Made by a program: the position numbers and the translations under genes | Notes under the pieces: model-generated | Databases searched by the model: none | What the model was told of the DNA's origin: nothing | Seen by the model: only the letters and a program-made list of their open reading frames with translations | Source of the DNA: Stenotrophomonas maltophilia | GTDB taxonomy: Bacteria; Pseudomonadota; Gammaproteobacteria; Xanthomonadales; Xanthomonadaceae | DNA: 64,000 bases | Direction of reading: 5' to 3' | Assembly: GCF_023518235.1 (NCBI RefSeq) | Contig: NZ_CP090423.1 | Span: 3,489,001 to 3,553,000 of the forward strand | In this document: piece after piece, positions 49,175 through 58,371 of the stretch | Layout of the letters: each line of letters opens with the position of its first letter | How positions within the stretch are numbered: position 1 is the first letter of the stretch

Positions 49175-49996
49175 TCAGGTCGGCGCATGCTCGGCCAGCA
49201 TCTGCCGGAACAGCCCGTCCAGCCAAGCGCTGTCGCCCTGGCCAGCAGGCAGGTGGGGGGCCTGCTCGGCACGGGCAGCCAGTTCACGATCGATGAAATC
49301 GCTGATCGCCGCGATGCGTGGTCCGGCACTGACCTCGGCACTGGCGCGTTTAACCGCCAGCAGGCCATCGATGGCTTCACGCACCGGGCCGTGCGGCAGC
49401 AGCCGGTCCAGCAGATCCTCGAAGGCCATCGGCGGGGGTGTCCGTTCGTGTTCGATCCACTGGCAGGCCAGCAGCGGGCGCAGCACGTACAGGTACTTCT
49501 TCGTACGCACCGTGTCACCACGCAGGTAACCGCGATGGTTCGAGCGCGCCATGTTGAAGTAGTGCCACCACGTGCCAAGGGGTGAATAGAACGACTCAGC
49601 AGCCTTCCACAACTGCGACACCGCGGTGTGATCCTGCTGGTAGATGATCGGCGAACGCAGCCATTCGATCAGTGTCGGATTGGATTTTGAGACCAGCCGC
49701 AGTGCCTTGCGCAGGTCCCAGCCGCTGACGTCGAGCTCATCGTCGATCGGCAGTTCGATCACATCGCGCTGCGCTTCGCCGGGACCGGTGCTCTCGTTGA
49801 CGCTGAGATACCACGGCTGGCGGTGCACGTAGATGAAACGCGCGTCGTAGTCGCTGTCCGGTGAGGAAAAGCCCCAGCCACGGCTGCCCGATTCGCAGGC
49901 CAGCAGCACGCGCACGTCGTGGCGTCGTTCGATCTCGGCCAGGGTGGAAAGGATGGCGGCGCGCTTGTCCGGCGCGATCGGGTGGATGTCGTCCAT
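49175..49996 (-). CDS. RlaP/YcgL-type nucleotidyltransferase
   Basis: 273 residues of the DNA polymerase beta-like nucleotidyltransferase superfamily (COG3541). The catalytic signature is ACESGSRGWGFSSPDSDYDARFIYV, giving the GS and DxD metal ligands. A later conserved block reads SNPTLIEWLRSPIIY then RGYLRGDTVRTKKYLYVLRPLLACQWIE. Relatives occur in RNA-repair operons (RlaP) and as stand-alone genes. No ligase or RtcB partner is nearby. The ATG at 49996 has no close Shine-Dalgarno. It is cytosolic. Confidence 0.85.
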   Translation of the reverse strand: MDDIHPIAPDKRAAILSTLAEIERRHDVRVLLACESGSRGWGFSSPDSDYDARFIYVHRQPWYLSVNESTGPGEAQRDVIELPIDDELDVSGWDLRKALRLVSKSNPTLIEWLRSPIIYQQDHTAVSQLWKAAESFYSPLGTWWHYFNMARSNHRGYLRGDTVRTKKYLYVLRPLLACQWIEHERTPPPMAFEDLLDRLLPHGPVREAIDGLLAVKRASAEVSAGPRIAAISDFIDRELAARAEQAPHLPAGQGDSAWLDGLFRQMLAEHAPT

Positions 49997-50052
49997 GCAG
50001 TCGTGTTGATAGTCGAGCGTGCTCGACTGTAACGCAGGTGTGCATCGCTGCG

Positions 50053-50145
50053 CCCGCCGGGCATGGCCCGGCGTTACCGGCGCAGGGGGGCGACATTCGC
50101 CGGCGAGGCCTGGCGGGGGGGGGCGCCGGGCCGTGCCCGGCGAAC
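50053..50145. repeat. GC-rich REP palindromes with a G9 run
   Basis: CCGCCGGGCATGGCCCGGCG and GCGCCGGGCCGTGCCCGGCG flank a stretch that holds nine consecutive G at 50115-50123. They lie between the response regulator stop and the nucleotidyltransferase start. Confidence 0.6.
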
Positions 50146-50149
50146 GCGA

Positions 50150-50839
50150 TCACGGCTCGTAGCTGTACCCCATTCCATACACCGAACGGATCGGATCTTC
50201 GTCCATGCCGGCGTCGGCCAGCTTGCGGCGCAGGTTGCGCACGTGGCTGTCGACGGTGCGGTCGACTACCACCCGATGGTCCAGGTACAAGCGGTCGAGC
50301 AGTTCATCGCGCGCCCATATCCGGCCCGGCGTGGCCAGCAGGGTGCGCAGCAGGCGGTACTCCACCGGGGTCAGGTCCAGCCCCTTGCCGTTCCAGGTGG
50401 CGCGCGCGGCCGGCTCATCGATGCACAGGCCGGCCCTGGCACGCGTGGCCGGATCGGGACGGTAGCGGCGCAGCACCGCCACCACCCGCGCCACCACCTC
50501 GCGCGGGCTGAACGGCTTGCAGATGTAGTCGTCGGCGCCGATCTCCAGGCCCAGCAGGCGATCGATCTCCTCCACCCGCGCGGTCACCATGATCACCGGT
50601 ACATCGCTGCTGGCGCGCAGTTCGCGGCACAGGTCCACGCCATCGCGCTGCGGCAGCATCAGGTCCATCAGCACCAGGTCCGGCTGGTAGCGCGCAAACG
50701 CCTCGATCACCTGGCCGCCGTCGTCCACCCAGTGGCTGGCCATACCGGCGGCGGCCAGGTAGTCGCGCAGCACCGAGGCCAGGCGCGGCTCGTCCTCGAC
50801 AATCAGGATCTTCGCGGCGTCGGCGGGGGACGTGCTCAT
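50150..50839 (-). CDS. smeR: OmpR/BaeR-type response regulator, probably SmeR
   Basis: 229 residues. The receiver domain has ILIVEDEPRL, the phospho-acceptor Asp59 in LVLMDLMLPQ, VMVTAR and the Lys of YICKPFSPREVVARV. The winged-helix domain has LDLTPVEYRLLRTLLATPGRIWARDELLDRLYLDHRVV and ends RSVYGMGYSYEP. The closest familiar type is BaeR. In S. maltophilia the BaeSR-like pair divergent from smeABC is named SmeSR, and this gene is in that position. It overlaps the kinase gene by 4 bp. Confidence 0.85.
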   Translation of the reverse strand: MSTSPADAAKILIVEDEPRLASVLRDYLAAAGMASHWVDDGGQVIEAFARYQPDLVLMDLMLPQRDGVDLCRELRASSDVPVIMVTARVEEIDRLLGLEIGADDYICKPFSPREVVARVVAVLRRYRPDPATRARAGLCIDEPAARATWNGKGLDLTPVEYRLLRTLLATPGRIWARDELLDRLYLDHRVVVDRTVDSHVRNLRRKLADAGMDEDPIRSVYGMGYSYEP

Positions 50840-52227
50840 GCAGGCTCCGGCAGGATGATGACCACGCGCAGGCCACCCAGTGGCGACGGTTCGGCGTGGA
50901 TGTGGCCGTGGTGGGCGAGGATGATGTTGTGGCTGATCGCCAGGCCCAGCCCACTGCCGCCGCTGGCGCGGTTGCGCGAGCTTTCCACCCGGTAGAAGCG
51001 CTCGAACAGCAGTGCGCACTTGTCGGCCGGCACGCCCGGCGCGGTGTCTTCCACGATCAGCTGCACGCCGGCCGGCACGCGCGCAGCCTGCACGTGTACG
51101 TGGCCACCGGTGTGGGTGTAGCGCAGCGCATTTTCCAGCAGGTTGGCCAGTACCTGCTGCAGGCGCCGTTCGTCACCGGACACCTGCAACGGCGTGGCGG
51201 GCAGGTCTTCTTCCAGTGCCAGACCTGCATGGGCGAAGCGCACACGCATGCCATTGAGCTCGCTGCGCAGCAGTGCGCCCAGGTCCAGCGGCGCGAAGCG
51301 GTAGGCCAGGCCGCCGGACTGGGTCATCGACAGGTCGTGCAGATCGTCGACCAGCTTGCCCAGCTGGCGGATCTCACCCTGCAGGGCGCCGAGGTTGGTG
51401 CGGTCCAGCGGGCGGATGCCATCTTCGATCGCCTCCAGCTCGGCGCGCACCACCGCCAGCGGTGTGCGCAGCTCGTGCGAGATATCGGCGATGAAGGCGC
51501 GGCGGTTGCGTTCGGTATCGTCCAGCGCCTGCGCCATCCGGTTGAAGTCGTTCACCAGCGCATCCAGTTCATCATCGCTGGTGCGCTCGATGCGGGTGGC
51601 GTAATCGCCGGCGGCCAGACGGTGCGTGGCCGCAGCCAGTTTGGCCAGGCGCTGCCGCAGCGCGCGCGAGACCAGCCAGGCCAGCAGCACGGTCACCAGC
51701 AGCAGTGAAATGCCGATCACCCACCAGGCGCGCACCTGGGTGTTGTAGAAATTCAGATCGTTGGTGGCGATGACGGTCTGGAACGGCACCATGCCCAGCC
51801 AGCCCACGGTCTGCCCGTCCACCTGCACCGCATGCGGTTCGTCATCGCTGGTGGCGTCCGGGTTGCCGGCCACCCAGCGGTGCTGCGCATCGAACAGGCC
51901 CAGCCGCGAGGGCACGCCGGTCTGGTCGGACAGCGGGGGCACGGGGCCTTCGTGGCCATGGGCCAGATCCGGCCGCAACATGCGTGCCCAGCGATCGGCA
52001 TTGCCGCGCAGGTGCTCCCAGCCGCTGTGCTCGCGGAACTCGCGCTGCAGGTGCGGCATCAGGCGCTGCATGCGCAGGTCGCCCTGGTCGTTGAGGTAAT
52101 CCAGGAAGCCGGTCTGGAAGGCCACGCGGCTGGCAATGCCGTTCACTGCCAGCACCAGCAGGCAGGCGGTGAAGATCGCGAGGAAGGTCTTCGCGGTCAG
52201 GCCGAATGTGAGTCGAATCTTCGCCAT
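50836..52227 (-). CDS. smeS: Membrane sensor histidine kinase, probably SmeS
   Basis: 463 residues. Two helices (TFLAIFTACLLVLAVNGIASRV; WWVIGISLLLVTVLLAWLVSRAL) frame a periplasmic sensor of about 130 residues. A HAMP region (KLAAATHRLAAGDYATRIE) precedes the phospho-acceptor His251 in FIADISHELRTPL and the ATPase boxes NLLENALRYT, VEDTAPGVP and GSGLGLAI. BaeS-like. ATG 52227 is preferred to 52296, which would lie far into the divergent spacer. It is expected to phosphorylate the overlapping response regulator and control the divergent efflux operon. Confidence 0.85.
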   Translation of the reverse strand: MAKIRLTFGLTAKTFLAIFTACLLVLAVNGIASRVAFQTGFLDYLNDQGDLRMQRLMPHLQREFREHSGWEHLRGNADRWARMLRPDLAHGHEGPVPPLSDQTGVPSRLGLFDAQHRWVAGNPDATSDDEPHAVQVDGQTVGWLGMVPFQTVIATNDLNFYNTQVRAWWVIGISLLLVTVLLAWLVSRALRQRLAKLAAATHRLAAGDYATRIERTSDDELDALVNDFNRMAQALDDTERNRRAFIADISHELRTPLAVVRAELEAIEDGIRPLDRTNLGALQGEIRQLGKLVDDLHDLSMTQSGGLAYRFAPLDLGALLRSELNGMRVRFAHAGLALEEDLPATPLQVSGDERRLQQVLANLLENALRYTHTGGHVHVQAARVPAGVQLIVEDTAPGVPADKCALLFERFYRVESSRNRASGGSGLGLAISHNIILAHHGHIHAEPSPLGGLRVVIILPEPA

Positions 52228-52355
52228 TGCCGGGCCATTAGCGGCGCATGCAGCGCTGAAAGCAAGCGCCAGCTGAGCCGGTCGCACAATCTCCATATTC
52301 TCTGCACAGTTTCACGGCAGCGTGCCGGGGTCAACGCAAGGCCCCCACGCCCCCC
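52228..52355. promoter_or_regulatory. Divergent control region of the kinase and efflux operon
   Basis: A 128-bp spacer between the two start codons that must hold both promoters and any response-regulator site. It is less GC-rich in the middle (CACAATCTCCATATTCTCTG). No operator repeat could be assigned by eye. Confidence 0.5.
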
Positions 52356-53552
52356 ATGCCACTCCTGCGCTCGCTTTTACGTACGTCCCGTCCACTGCTG
52401 TTGCCCCTGCTGCTGGCCCTGGCGGCCTGCTCGGCAGGCAGGACCGACGCCCCGGCCACGCCCGAGGTCGGCGTCATCACGGCCAGTGCGCAACCGCTGG
52501 CGTTGCAGCAGACGCTGCCGGGCCGGGCGGTGCCGTTCGAGATCTCCGAGGTGCGCCCGCAGATCGGTGGTCTGATCCGCCAGCGGCTGTTCACCGAAGG
52601 CCAGCAGGTCAAGGCGGGGCAGCTGCTGTACCAGGTCGATCCGGCGCCCTACCAGGCGGCGTTCGATACCGCCCGTGGCCAGCTGGCGCAGGCCGAGGCC
52701 ACCGTGCTGTCGGCGCAGCCGAAGGCCGAGCGCACCCGCGCGCTGCTGGGCATGGATGCAGCCAGCAAGCAGGATGCCGACGATGCCACCTCGGCATTGA
52801 AGCAGGCACAAGCCAACGTGATTGCAGCGCGCGCGGCAGTGCAGGCCGCGCGCATCAACCTCGACTACACCCGCGTGACCGCCCCCATCGACGGTCGCAT
52901 CGGCACCTCCAGCGTGACCGCTGGTGCGCTGGTCGCCGCCGGCCAGGACGCCGCGCTGGCCACCATCCAGCGGCTGGACCCGGTGTACCTGGATGTCACC
53001 CAGTCCAGTACGCAGATGCTGGCGCTGCGCAAGCAGCTCGACGCCGGCCTGGTGAAGGCCATCGATGGCAAGGCGCAGGTGAAGGTGCTGCTGGAGGACG
53101 GCAGCACCTATGCGCATGAAGGCACCCTGGAGTTCGTCGGCAGCGCGGTCGATCCGGGCACCGGCAACGTCGTGCTGCGCGCGGTCATTCCGAACCCGGA
53201 GGGCCTGCTTCTGCCGGGCATGTACCTGAAGGCGGTGCTGCCGATGGCCACCGACGCGCGCGCGCTGCTGGTACCGCAGAAAGCGGTGCTGCGCAACGAG
53301 CGCGGCGAGCCGCTGCTGCGCCTGCTCGATGCCAGGGACCACGTGGTCGAGCGCCGGGTCAGCACCGGCCAGGTAGTCGGCAACCTGTGGCAGATCACCG
53401 ACGGCCTCAAGGCCGGCGAACGGGTGATCGTCAGCAACGGCAGTGCGGTATCGCTGGGCCAGCAGGTCAAGGCGGTGGCGGCCACGACGGCGCAGCTGGC
53501 AGCGATGCCGGCGATCGACCCGAACGGCAACACCGACGAAAAGTCGCACTGA
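52356..53552 (+). CDS. smeA: RND efflux periplasmic adaptor lipoprotein, probably SmeA
   Basis: 398 residues of the membrane fusion protein family (AcrA-like). Lipobox LALAAC with Cys25 anchors it to the inner membrane. PRPQIGGLI-type barrel-sandwich sequence (VRPQIGGLIRQRLFTEGQQVKAGQLLYQVDPAPYQA), a helical hairpin (RGQLAQAEATVLSAQPKAER) and LDYTRVTAPIDGRIGTSSVTAGALV follow. The beta-barrel and membrane-proximal domains end at SLGQQVKAVAA. It is first in a three-gene operon and couples the RND pump to the outer-membrane channel. Confidence 0.9.
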   Translation: MPLLRSLLRTSRPLLLPLLLALAACSAGRTDAPATPEVGVITASAQPLALQQTLPGRAVPFEISEVRPQIGGLIRQRLFTEGQQVKAGQLLYQVDPAPYQAAFDTARGQLAQAEATVLSAQPKAERTRALLGMDAASKQDADDATSALKQAQANVIAARAAVQAARINLDYTRVTAPIDGRIGTSSVTAGALVAAGQDAALATIQRLDPVYLDVTQSSTQMLALRKQLDAGLVKAIDGKAQVKVLLEDGSTYAHEGTLEFVGSAVDPGTGNVVLRAVIPNPEGLLLPGMYLKAVLPMATDARALLVPQKAVLRNERGEPLLRLLDARDHVVERRVSTGQVVGNLWQITDGLKAGERVIVSNGSAVSLGQQVKAVAATTAQLAAMPAIDPNGNTDEKSH

Positions 53553-53564
53553 GGTCTGCCACGC

Positions 53565-56500
53565 ATGGTTCGTTTCTTCATCGACCGGCCGATCTTCGCC
53601 TGGGTGATCGCCATCGCGGTCAGCCTGCTCGGCCTGCTTGCGATCCTGATCCTGCCGGTGGACCGCTATCCGCAGATCGCGCCACCGACCATCACCATCC
53701 GCGCCACCTACACCGGCGCTTCATCGCAGACCGTGGAAAACGCGGTCACCCAGGTCATCGAGCAGTCGCAGCAGAGCCTCGATCACCTGATGTACATGAC
53801 CTCCACCAGTGCCTCCGACGGCTCGGCGCAGGTCAACCTGGTGTTCGCCACCGGCACCAATCCGGACACGGCGCAGGTGCAGGTGCAGAACCAGCTGCAG
53901 GCCGCCATGGCCACGCTGCCGCAGGCGGTGCAGCAGAACGGCCTGACCATCACCAAGTCCAGTGGTTCGATCTTCGAGGTGCTGTCGTTCACCAGCGAAG
54001 ACGGCAGCATGGACAACTTCGACGTTGCCAACTTCATGGAAGCGCGCATCGACGACCAGATCAGTCGCGTCAGTGGTGTCGGTAACATCCAGCCGATCGG
54101 CCAGGAGTACGCCATGCGCATCTGGCTGGACCCGGAGAAGATGCGCCAGTACGCCTTGATGCCCTCGGACATCGAGAGCGCGCTGCAGGCGCAGAACACC
54201 GATGTCTCCGCCGGTGAACTCGGCGGCCAGCCGGCGCTGAAGGGCCAGCAGCTCGACGCCACGGTGACCGCGCGCAGCCGCTTGCACACCCCTGAGCAGT
54301 TCGCGCAGGTGGTGCTCAAGGCCGATGCCAACGGCAGCGTGGTGCATCTGGGCGATGTGGCGACGATCGGCCTGGGTCCGGAGAGCTACGACAGCATCAG
54401 CACCTTCAACGGCAAGCCGTCGGCGTCGCTGGGCATCGAACTCAATGCCGGTGCCAACGCCATCGCCGTGTCCAAGGCCATCGATGCACGGCTCCAGCAG
54501 CTGCAGAAGTACTGGCCGCATGGCTACACCGCCCACGTGGCGTTCACCACCACTCCGTTCGTGACCATTTCGCTGAAGGAAGTGGTGATCACCCTGATCG
54601 AGGCGATCATCCTGGTGGTGCTGGTGATGTACCTGTTCCTGCAGAACTGGCGCGCCACCCTGATCCCGACCATCGCGGTGCCGGTGGTGCTGCTGGGCAC
54701 GTTCGGCGTGCTGGCCGCGTTCGGCTATTCGATCAACACGCTGACCATGTTCGCGCTGGTACTGGCCATCGGCCTGCTGGTGGACGATGCCATCGTGGTG
54801 GTGGAGAACGTGGAACGGGTGATGACCTTCGAAGGGCTGGCGCCGAAGCCGGCCACGCTGAAGGCGATGGGCCAGATCACCGGCGCGCTGGTCGGCATCG
54901 TGCTGGTGCTGACCGCGGTGTTCCTGCCGATGGCGTTCTTCAGCGGTGTCACCGGGGTGATCTACCGCCAGTTCTCGGTGACCATTGCTGCAGCGATGAT
55001 CCTGTCGGTGCTGGTGGCGATGACCATCACCCCGGCGCTGTGCGGCAGCATCCTGCACCCGATTCCCAAGGGCGGGCATCCGCACGGCGACCACGGCGGC
55101 GAACCGAGCCTGCTGGGCAAGTTCTTCATCTGGTTCAACCACCGCTTCGAGCGCACCTCGAACGGCCTGCGCCGGCGTGTGGATGGTTTCCTGGGCCGGC
55201 GCACGCTGGGCGTGGTGTTCTACCTGGTGCTGAGCGTGGTCACCGGCCTGCTGCTGTGGCACCTGCCGGGCGCGTTCCTGCCTGATGAAGACCAGGGCAT
55301 GCTCAACGCGCTGGTGAAGCTGCCGGCCGGCGCCACGCTCGAACAGACCCGTGCGGTGATGGACCGCCTCAGCGCAGCGGCGGTGAAGGATGACAGCGTG
55401 CTGTCGATCCAGGCCACCGCCGGCTTCAGCGTGACCGGCAGCGGCCAGAACGTCGGCCAGGCCTTCATCCGCCTGAAGGACTGGGATGACCGCAAGGACG
55501 ATGCCGATACCATCGCGGCACGGCTGACGCAGGCGATGGCCGGCGTGCCCGATGCGCAGGTGTTCATCACCTCGCCGCCGGCCATCCTTGGCCTCGGTGA
55601 TGCCGGCGGCTTCACCCTGGAGCTGCAGGACGAAGGCGGTGCCGGCCATGCGGCCGCCGTGGCTGCGCGCAATACGTTGCTGAAGGAAGCCGCCAGGGAT
55701 CCGAAGCTGGTCAACGTGCGCTATGCCAGCCTGGAAGACGCGCCGGTATACGCGGTGAAGGTGGACGACGCCAAGGCACAGGCGATGGGCGTGAACCCGC
55801 AGGACATCAATGACACCCTGAATGCCGCGCTGGGCGGCGACTTCGTCAACAACTTCATCTACAAGGGCCGCATCAAGAAGGTGTTCATCCAGGGCACCGC
55901 CGAAGCGCGCATGCAGCCGCAGGACATCGAGCGCTGGAGCGTGCGCAACCAGGCCGGGCAGATGGTGCCGCTGTCATCGCTGGTCAGCGCGCACTGGACC
56001 AGCGCACCGGCCGCACTGCAGCGCTACAACGGCATCTCGGCGATGGAGATCACCGGCCAGCCGGCGCCGGGCGTCAGCTCCGGTGAGGCGATGGCCGAGA
56101 TCGCGCGCCTGGCCGACACATTGCCGGAAGGCTTCAGCCACGCCTGGTCGGACATGGCCTACCAGGAACAGCTGTCGGGCAACCAGGCGCCGATGCTGTA
56201 CGCCATCTCGCTGCTGTTCGTGTTCCTGTGCCTGGCCGCGCTGTATGAAAGCTGGGCGGTGCCGTTCGCGGTGATGCTGGCGGTGCCGGTGGGCGTGTTC
56301 GGCGCGGTGCTGATGATGAACCTGCGCGGCCTCAACAACGATGTGTACTTCCAGGTCGGCCTGCTGACCACGATTGGCCTGGCGGCCAAGAACGGCATCC
56401 TGATCGTCGAGTTCGCGCGCATCCTCGAACAGCAGGGCAGGAGCACCCGCGAGGCGATCCTGCAGGCGGTCTACCTGCGGCTGCGGCCGATCGTGATGAC

Positions 56501-56714
56501 TTCGCTGGCGTTCCTGATGGGCGTGCTGCCGCTGGTGTTCGCCAGCGGCGCCGGCTCGGCCGCACGTCGTTCGCTGGGCACCGGCGTGGCCGGCGGTACG
56601 GTCGCCTCGATGGTGCTGGGCATGTTCTTCGTGCCGTTGTTCTACCTGCTGGTGCGCCGCCTGTTCCCGGGCCGCGCGCCGGCCGAAGCCACTGCCGCGG
56701 AGGCAAGCCCATGA
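53565..56714 (+). CDS. smeB: RND multidrug efflux pump, HAE1 family, probably SmeB
   Basis: 1049-residue proton-driven inner-membrane transporter with 12 predicted helices and two large periplasmic loops. It opens MVRFFIDRPIFAWVIAIAVSLLG. The proton-relay Asp pair lies in ALVLAIGLLVDDAIVVVENVERVM. The conserved C-terminal half has GLAAKNGILIVEFA and RPIVMTSLAFLMGVLPLV. A His/Gly-rich patch (KGGHPHGDHGG) lies in the cytoplasmic linker. Length and motifs match AcrB/SmeB. The start is 12 bp after smeA. Substrates cannot be read from sequence. Confidence 0.92.
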   Translation: MVRFFIDRPIFAWVIAIAVSLLGLLAILILPVDRYPQIAPPTITIRATYTGASSQTVENAVTQVIEQSQQSLDHLMYMTSTSASDGSAQVNLVFATGTNPDTAQVQVQNQLQAAMATLPQAVQQNGLTITKSSGSIFEVLSFTSEDGSMDNFDVANFMEARIDDQISRVSGVGNIQPIGQEYAMRIWLDPEKMRQYALMPSDIESALQAQNTDVSAGELGGQPALKGQQLDATVTARSRLHTPEQFAQVVLKADANGSVVHLGDVATIGLGPESYDSISTFNGKPSASLGIELNAGANAIAVSKAIDARLQQLQKYWPHGYTAHVAFTTTPFVTISLKEVVITLIEAIILVVLVMYLFLQNWRATLIPTIAVPVVLLGTFGVLAAFGYSINTLTMFALVLAIGLLVDDAIVVVENVERVMTFEGLAPKPATLKAMGQITGALVGIVLVLTAVFLPMAFFSGVTGVIYRQFSVTIAAAMILSVLVAMTITPALCGSILHPIPKGGHPHGDHGGEPSLLGKFFIWFNHRFERTSNGLRRRVDGFLGRRTLGVVFYLVLSVVTGLLLWHLPGAFLPDEDQGMLNALVKLPAGATLEQTRAVMDRLSAAAVKDDSVLSIQATAGFSVTGSGQNVGQAFIRLKDWDDRKDDADTIAARLTQAMAGVPDAQVFITSPPAILGLGDAGGFTLELQDEGGAGHAAAVAARNTLLKEAARDPKLVNVRYASLEDAPVYAVKVDDAKAQAMGVNPQDINDTLNAALGGDFVNNFIYKGRIKKVFIQGTAEARMQPQDIERWSVRNQAGQMVPLSSLVSAHWTSAPAALQRYNGISAMEITGQPAPGVSSGEAMAEIARLADTLPEGFSHAWSDMAYQEQLSGNQAPMLYAISLLFVFLCLAALYESWAVPFAVMLAVPVGVFGAVLMMNLRGLNNDVYFQVGLLTTIGLAAKNGILIVEFARILEQQGRSTREAILQAVYLRLRPIVMTSLAFLMGVLPLVFASGAGSAARRSLGTGVAGGTVASMVLGMFFVPLFYLLVRRLFPGRAPAEATAAEASP

Positions 56715-58126
56715 AGCCGATGCTGCTGCGCGCCCTGGCGGCCGCAACGATGACCACCGTGCTCGGTGGCTGCATGAGCATGGCCCCGCATTACCAGCGG
56801 CCCGAGCCCCCGGTGCCGGTGCAGTTCGGCAATGCCGCCACCGGCGAGGCCGACCCGGCGTTGGCGATGCCGGCATGGCGCGAGGTGTTCCTCGAACCGC
56901 GCCTGCAGCAGGTAATTGCGCTGGCGCTGCAGAACAACCGCGACCTGCGTGTGGCGGTGCTGCAGGTGGAGAAGGAGCGCGCGCAGTACCGCATCCAGCG
57001 CGCAGCGCTGCTGCCATCGGTGGATGCCGGCGGCAGCGTCACCCGTTCGCGGGTCAGTGATGCCAACAGTGAGACCGGGGCCACCCAGGTGACCGAGTCC
57101 GACGCGGTGCAGGTCGGCATCAGCAACTGGGAGCTGGACCTGTTCGGGCGCATCCGCAGCCTGAAGAACGAAGCCCTGCAGAACTGGCAGGCCAGTGCCG
57201 AGAACCAGCGTGCGGCGCGCACCAGTCTGGTGGCCGAAGTGGCCACGGCATGGCTGGCGCTGGCCGCCGATGGGCAGTCGCTGGCATTGACGCAACAGAC
57301 GCTGGACAGCCAGCAGCAGACCCTGCAGCGCACCGAAGCCCGTCATGCGCAGGGGCTGGCCTCGGGACTGGACCTGTCGCAGGTGCAGACCAGCGTGGAA
57401 GCCGCGCGCGGCGCGCTCGCCAAGCTGCAGACGCAGCAGGCTCAGGATCGCGATGCATTGCAGCTGTTGGTGGGGTCGCCGCTGGATCCGGCCCTGCTGC
57501 CGACCGCGCAGGCGCTGGAGGGCAGCGTGGCACTGGCGCCGTTGCCGGCCAACCTGCCCTCTAGCGTGCTGCTGCAACGCCCGGACGTGTTGTCCGCCGA
57601 ACACGCGCTGCAGGCGGCCAATGCCGATATCGGTGCCGCACGCGCGGCGTTCTTCCCCACGCTGGCCCTGACCGCCAACTACGGCCACAGCTCTGCCGCG
57701 CTGTCGACGCTGTTCTCGGCTGGTACCCGTGGCTGGTCGTTCGCGCCCAGCATCACCGCGCCGATCTTCCATGCCGGCGCACTGAAGGCCTCGCTGGATG
57801 CCTCGAAGATCGGCAGGGACATCGGCATCGCGCAGTACCAGAAGGCGATCCAACAGGCGTTCAGTGAAGTGGCCGATGCGCTGGCCACGCGCGATCACCT
57901 GACCGCGCAGATGGACGCGCAACGCGCGCTGGTGGCTGCCAGCCAGCGCAGCTACACGCTGGCCGATGCGCGTTACCGCACCGGGCTGGACGGCTACCTG
58001 CAGTCGCTGGACGCACAGCGCAACCTGTATGCCGCGCAGCAGGACCTGATCGCGTTGCAGCAGCAGGAGGCGGGCAACCGGGTGACGTTGTTCAAGGTAC
58101 TGGGCGGCGGCGCCGACGCACGGTAG
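56711..58126 (+). CDS. smeC: Outer-membrane efflux channel lipoprotein, probably SmeC
   Basis: 471 residues of the NodT/OprM outer-membrane factor family (TolC fold). A type II signal with Cys21 (VLGGC) gives a lipidated N-terminus. Two outer membrane efflux protein repeats are seen: NRDLRVAVLQVEKERAQYRIQRAALLPSVDAGG and ADIGAARAAFFPTLALTANYG. VGISNWELDLFGRIRSLKNEALQNW is the hallmark of the group. Its ATGA overlap with the pump gene shows it is the third gene of the same operon, which distinguishes this locus from smeYZ (no own channel). Confidence 0.92.
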   Translation: MKPMLLRALAAATMTTVLGGCMSMAPHYQRPEPPVPVQFGNAATGEADPALAMPAWREVFLEPRLQQVIALALQNNRDLRVAVLQVEKERAQYRIQRAALLPSVDAGGSVTRSRVSDANSETGATQVTESDAVQVGISNWELDLFGRIRSLKNEALQNWQASAENQRAARTSLVAEVATAWLALAADGQSLALTQQTLDSQQQTLQRTEARHAQGLASGLDLSQVQTSVEAARGALAKLQTQQAQDRDALQLLVGSPLDPALLPTAQALEGSVALAPLPANLPSSVLLQRPDVLSAEHALQAANADIGAARAAFFPTLALTANYGHSSAALSTLFSAGTRGWSFAPSITAPIFHAGALKASLDASKIGRDIGIAQYQKAIQQAFSEVADALATRDHLTAQMDAQRALVAASQRSYTLADARYRTGLDGYLQSLDAQRNLYAAQQDLIALQQQEAGNRVTLFKVLGGGADAR

Positions 58127-58141
58127 CGCGTTCGCCAATGT

Positions 58142-58360
58142 GGGTGCGTCTTCCGCTCCGGTGGGTGCCGGTCTTGGTCGGCACGGAGGCCTTGATCCAC
58201 GCATGGCGTGGATCTACCGGGGCGGGAGGTTCTGGTAGGTGCCGACCTTGGTCGGCACACATGCCATGCAGCATCGCGATCGGATGATTTGTGTCGACCA
58301 AGGTCGACACCCACCGGAGCAGAGTCATGTGCCGACCAAGGTCGGCACCCACCAGAAGCA
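58142..58360. repeat. Cluster of five REP palindromes with GTCGACC/GATCCACG stems
   Basis: Units near 58162-58183, 58194-58218, 58233-58258, 58292-58314 and 58329-58353 have three stem types, two with CCGACC...GGTCGG. They lie between the convergent smeC and mnmG genes. Confidence 0.8.
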
Positions 58361-58371
58361 GGTTCGACCGC

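Noticed and set aside
53721..55649. A 642-codon minus-strand frame inside the RND pump gene
   Set aside because: Antisense shadow of smeB; no domain and His/Gln/Arg-rich.
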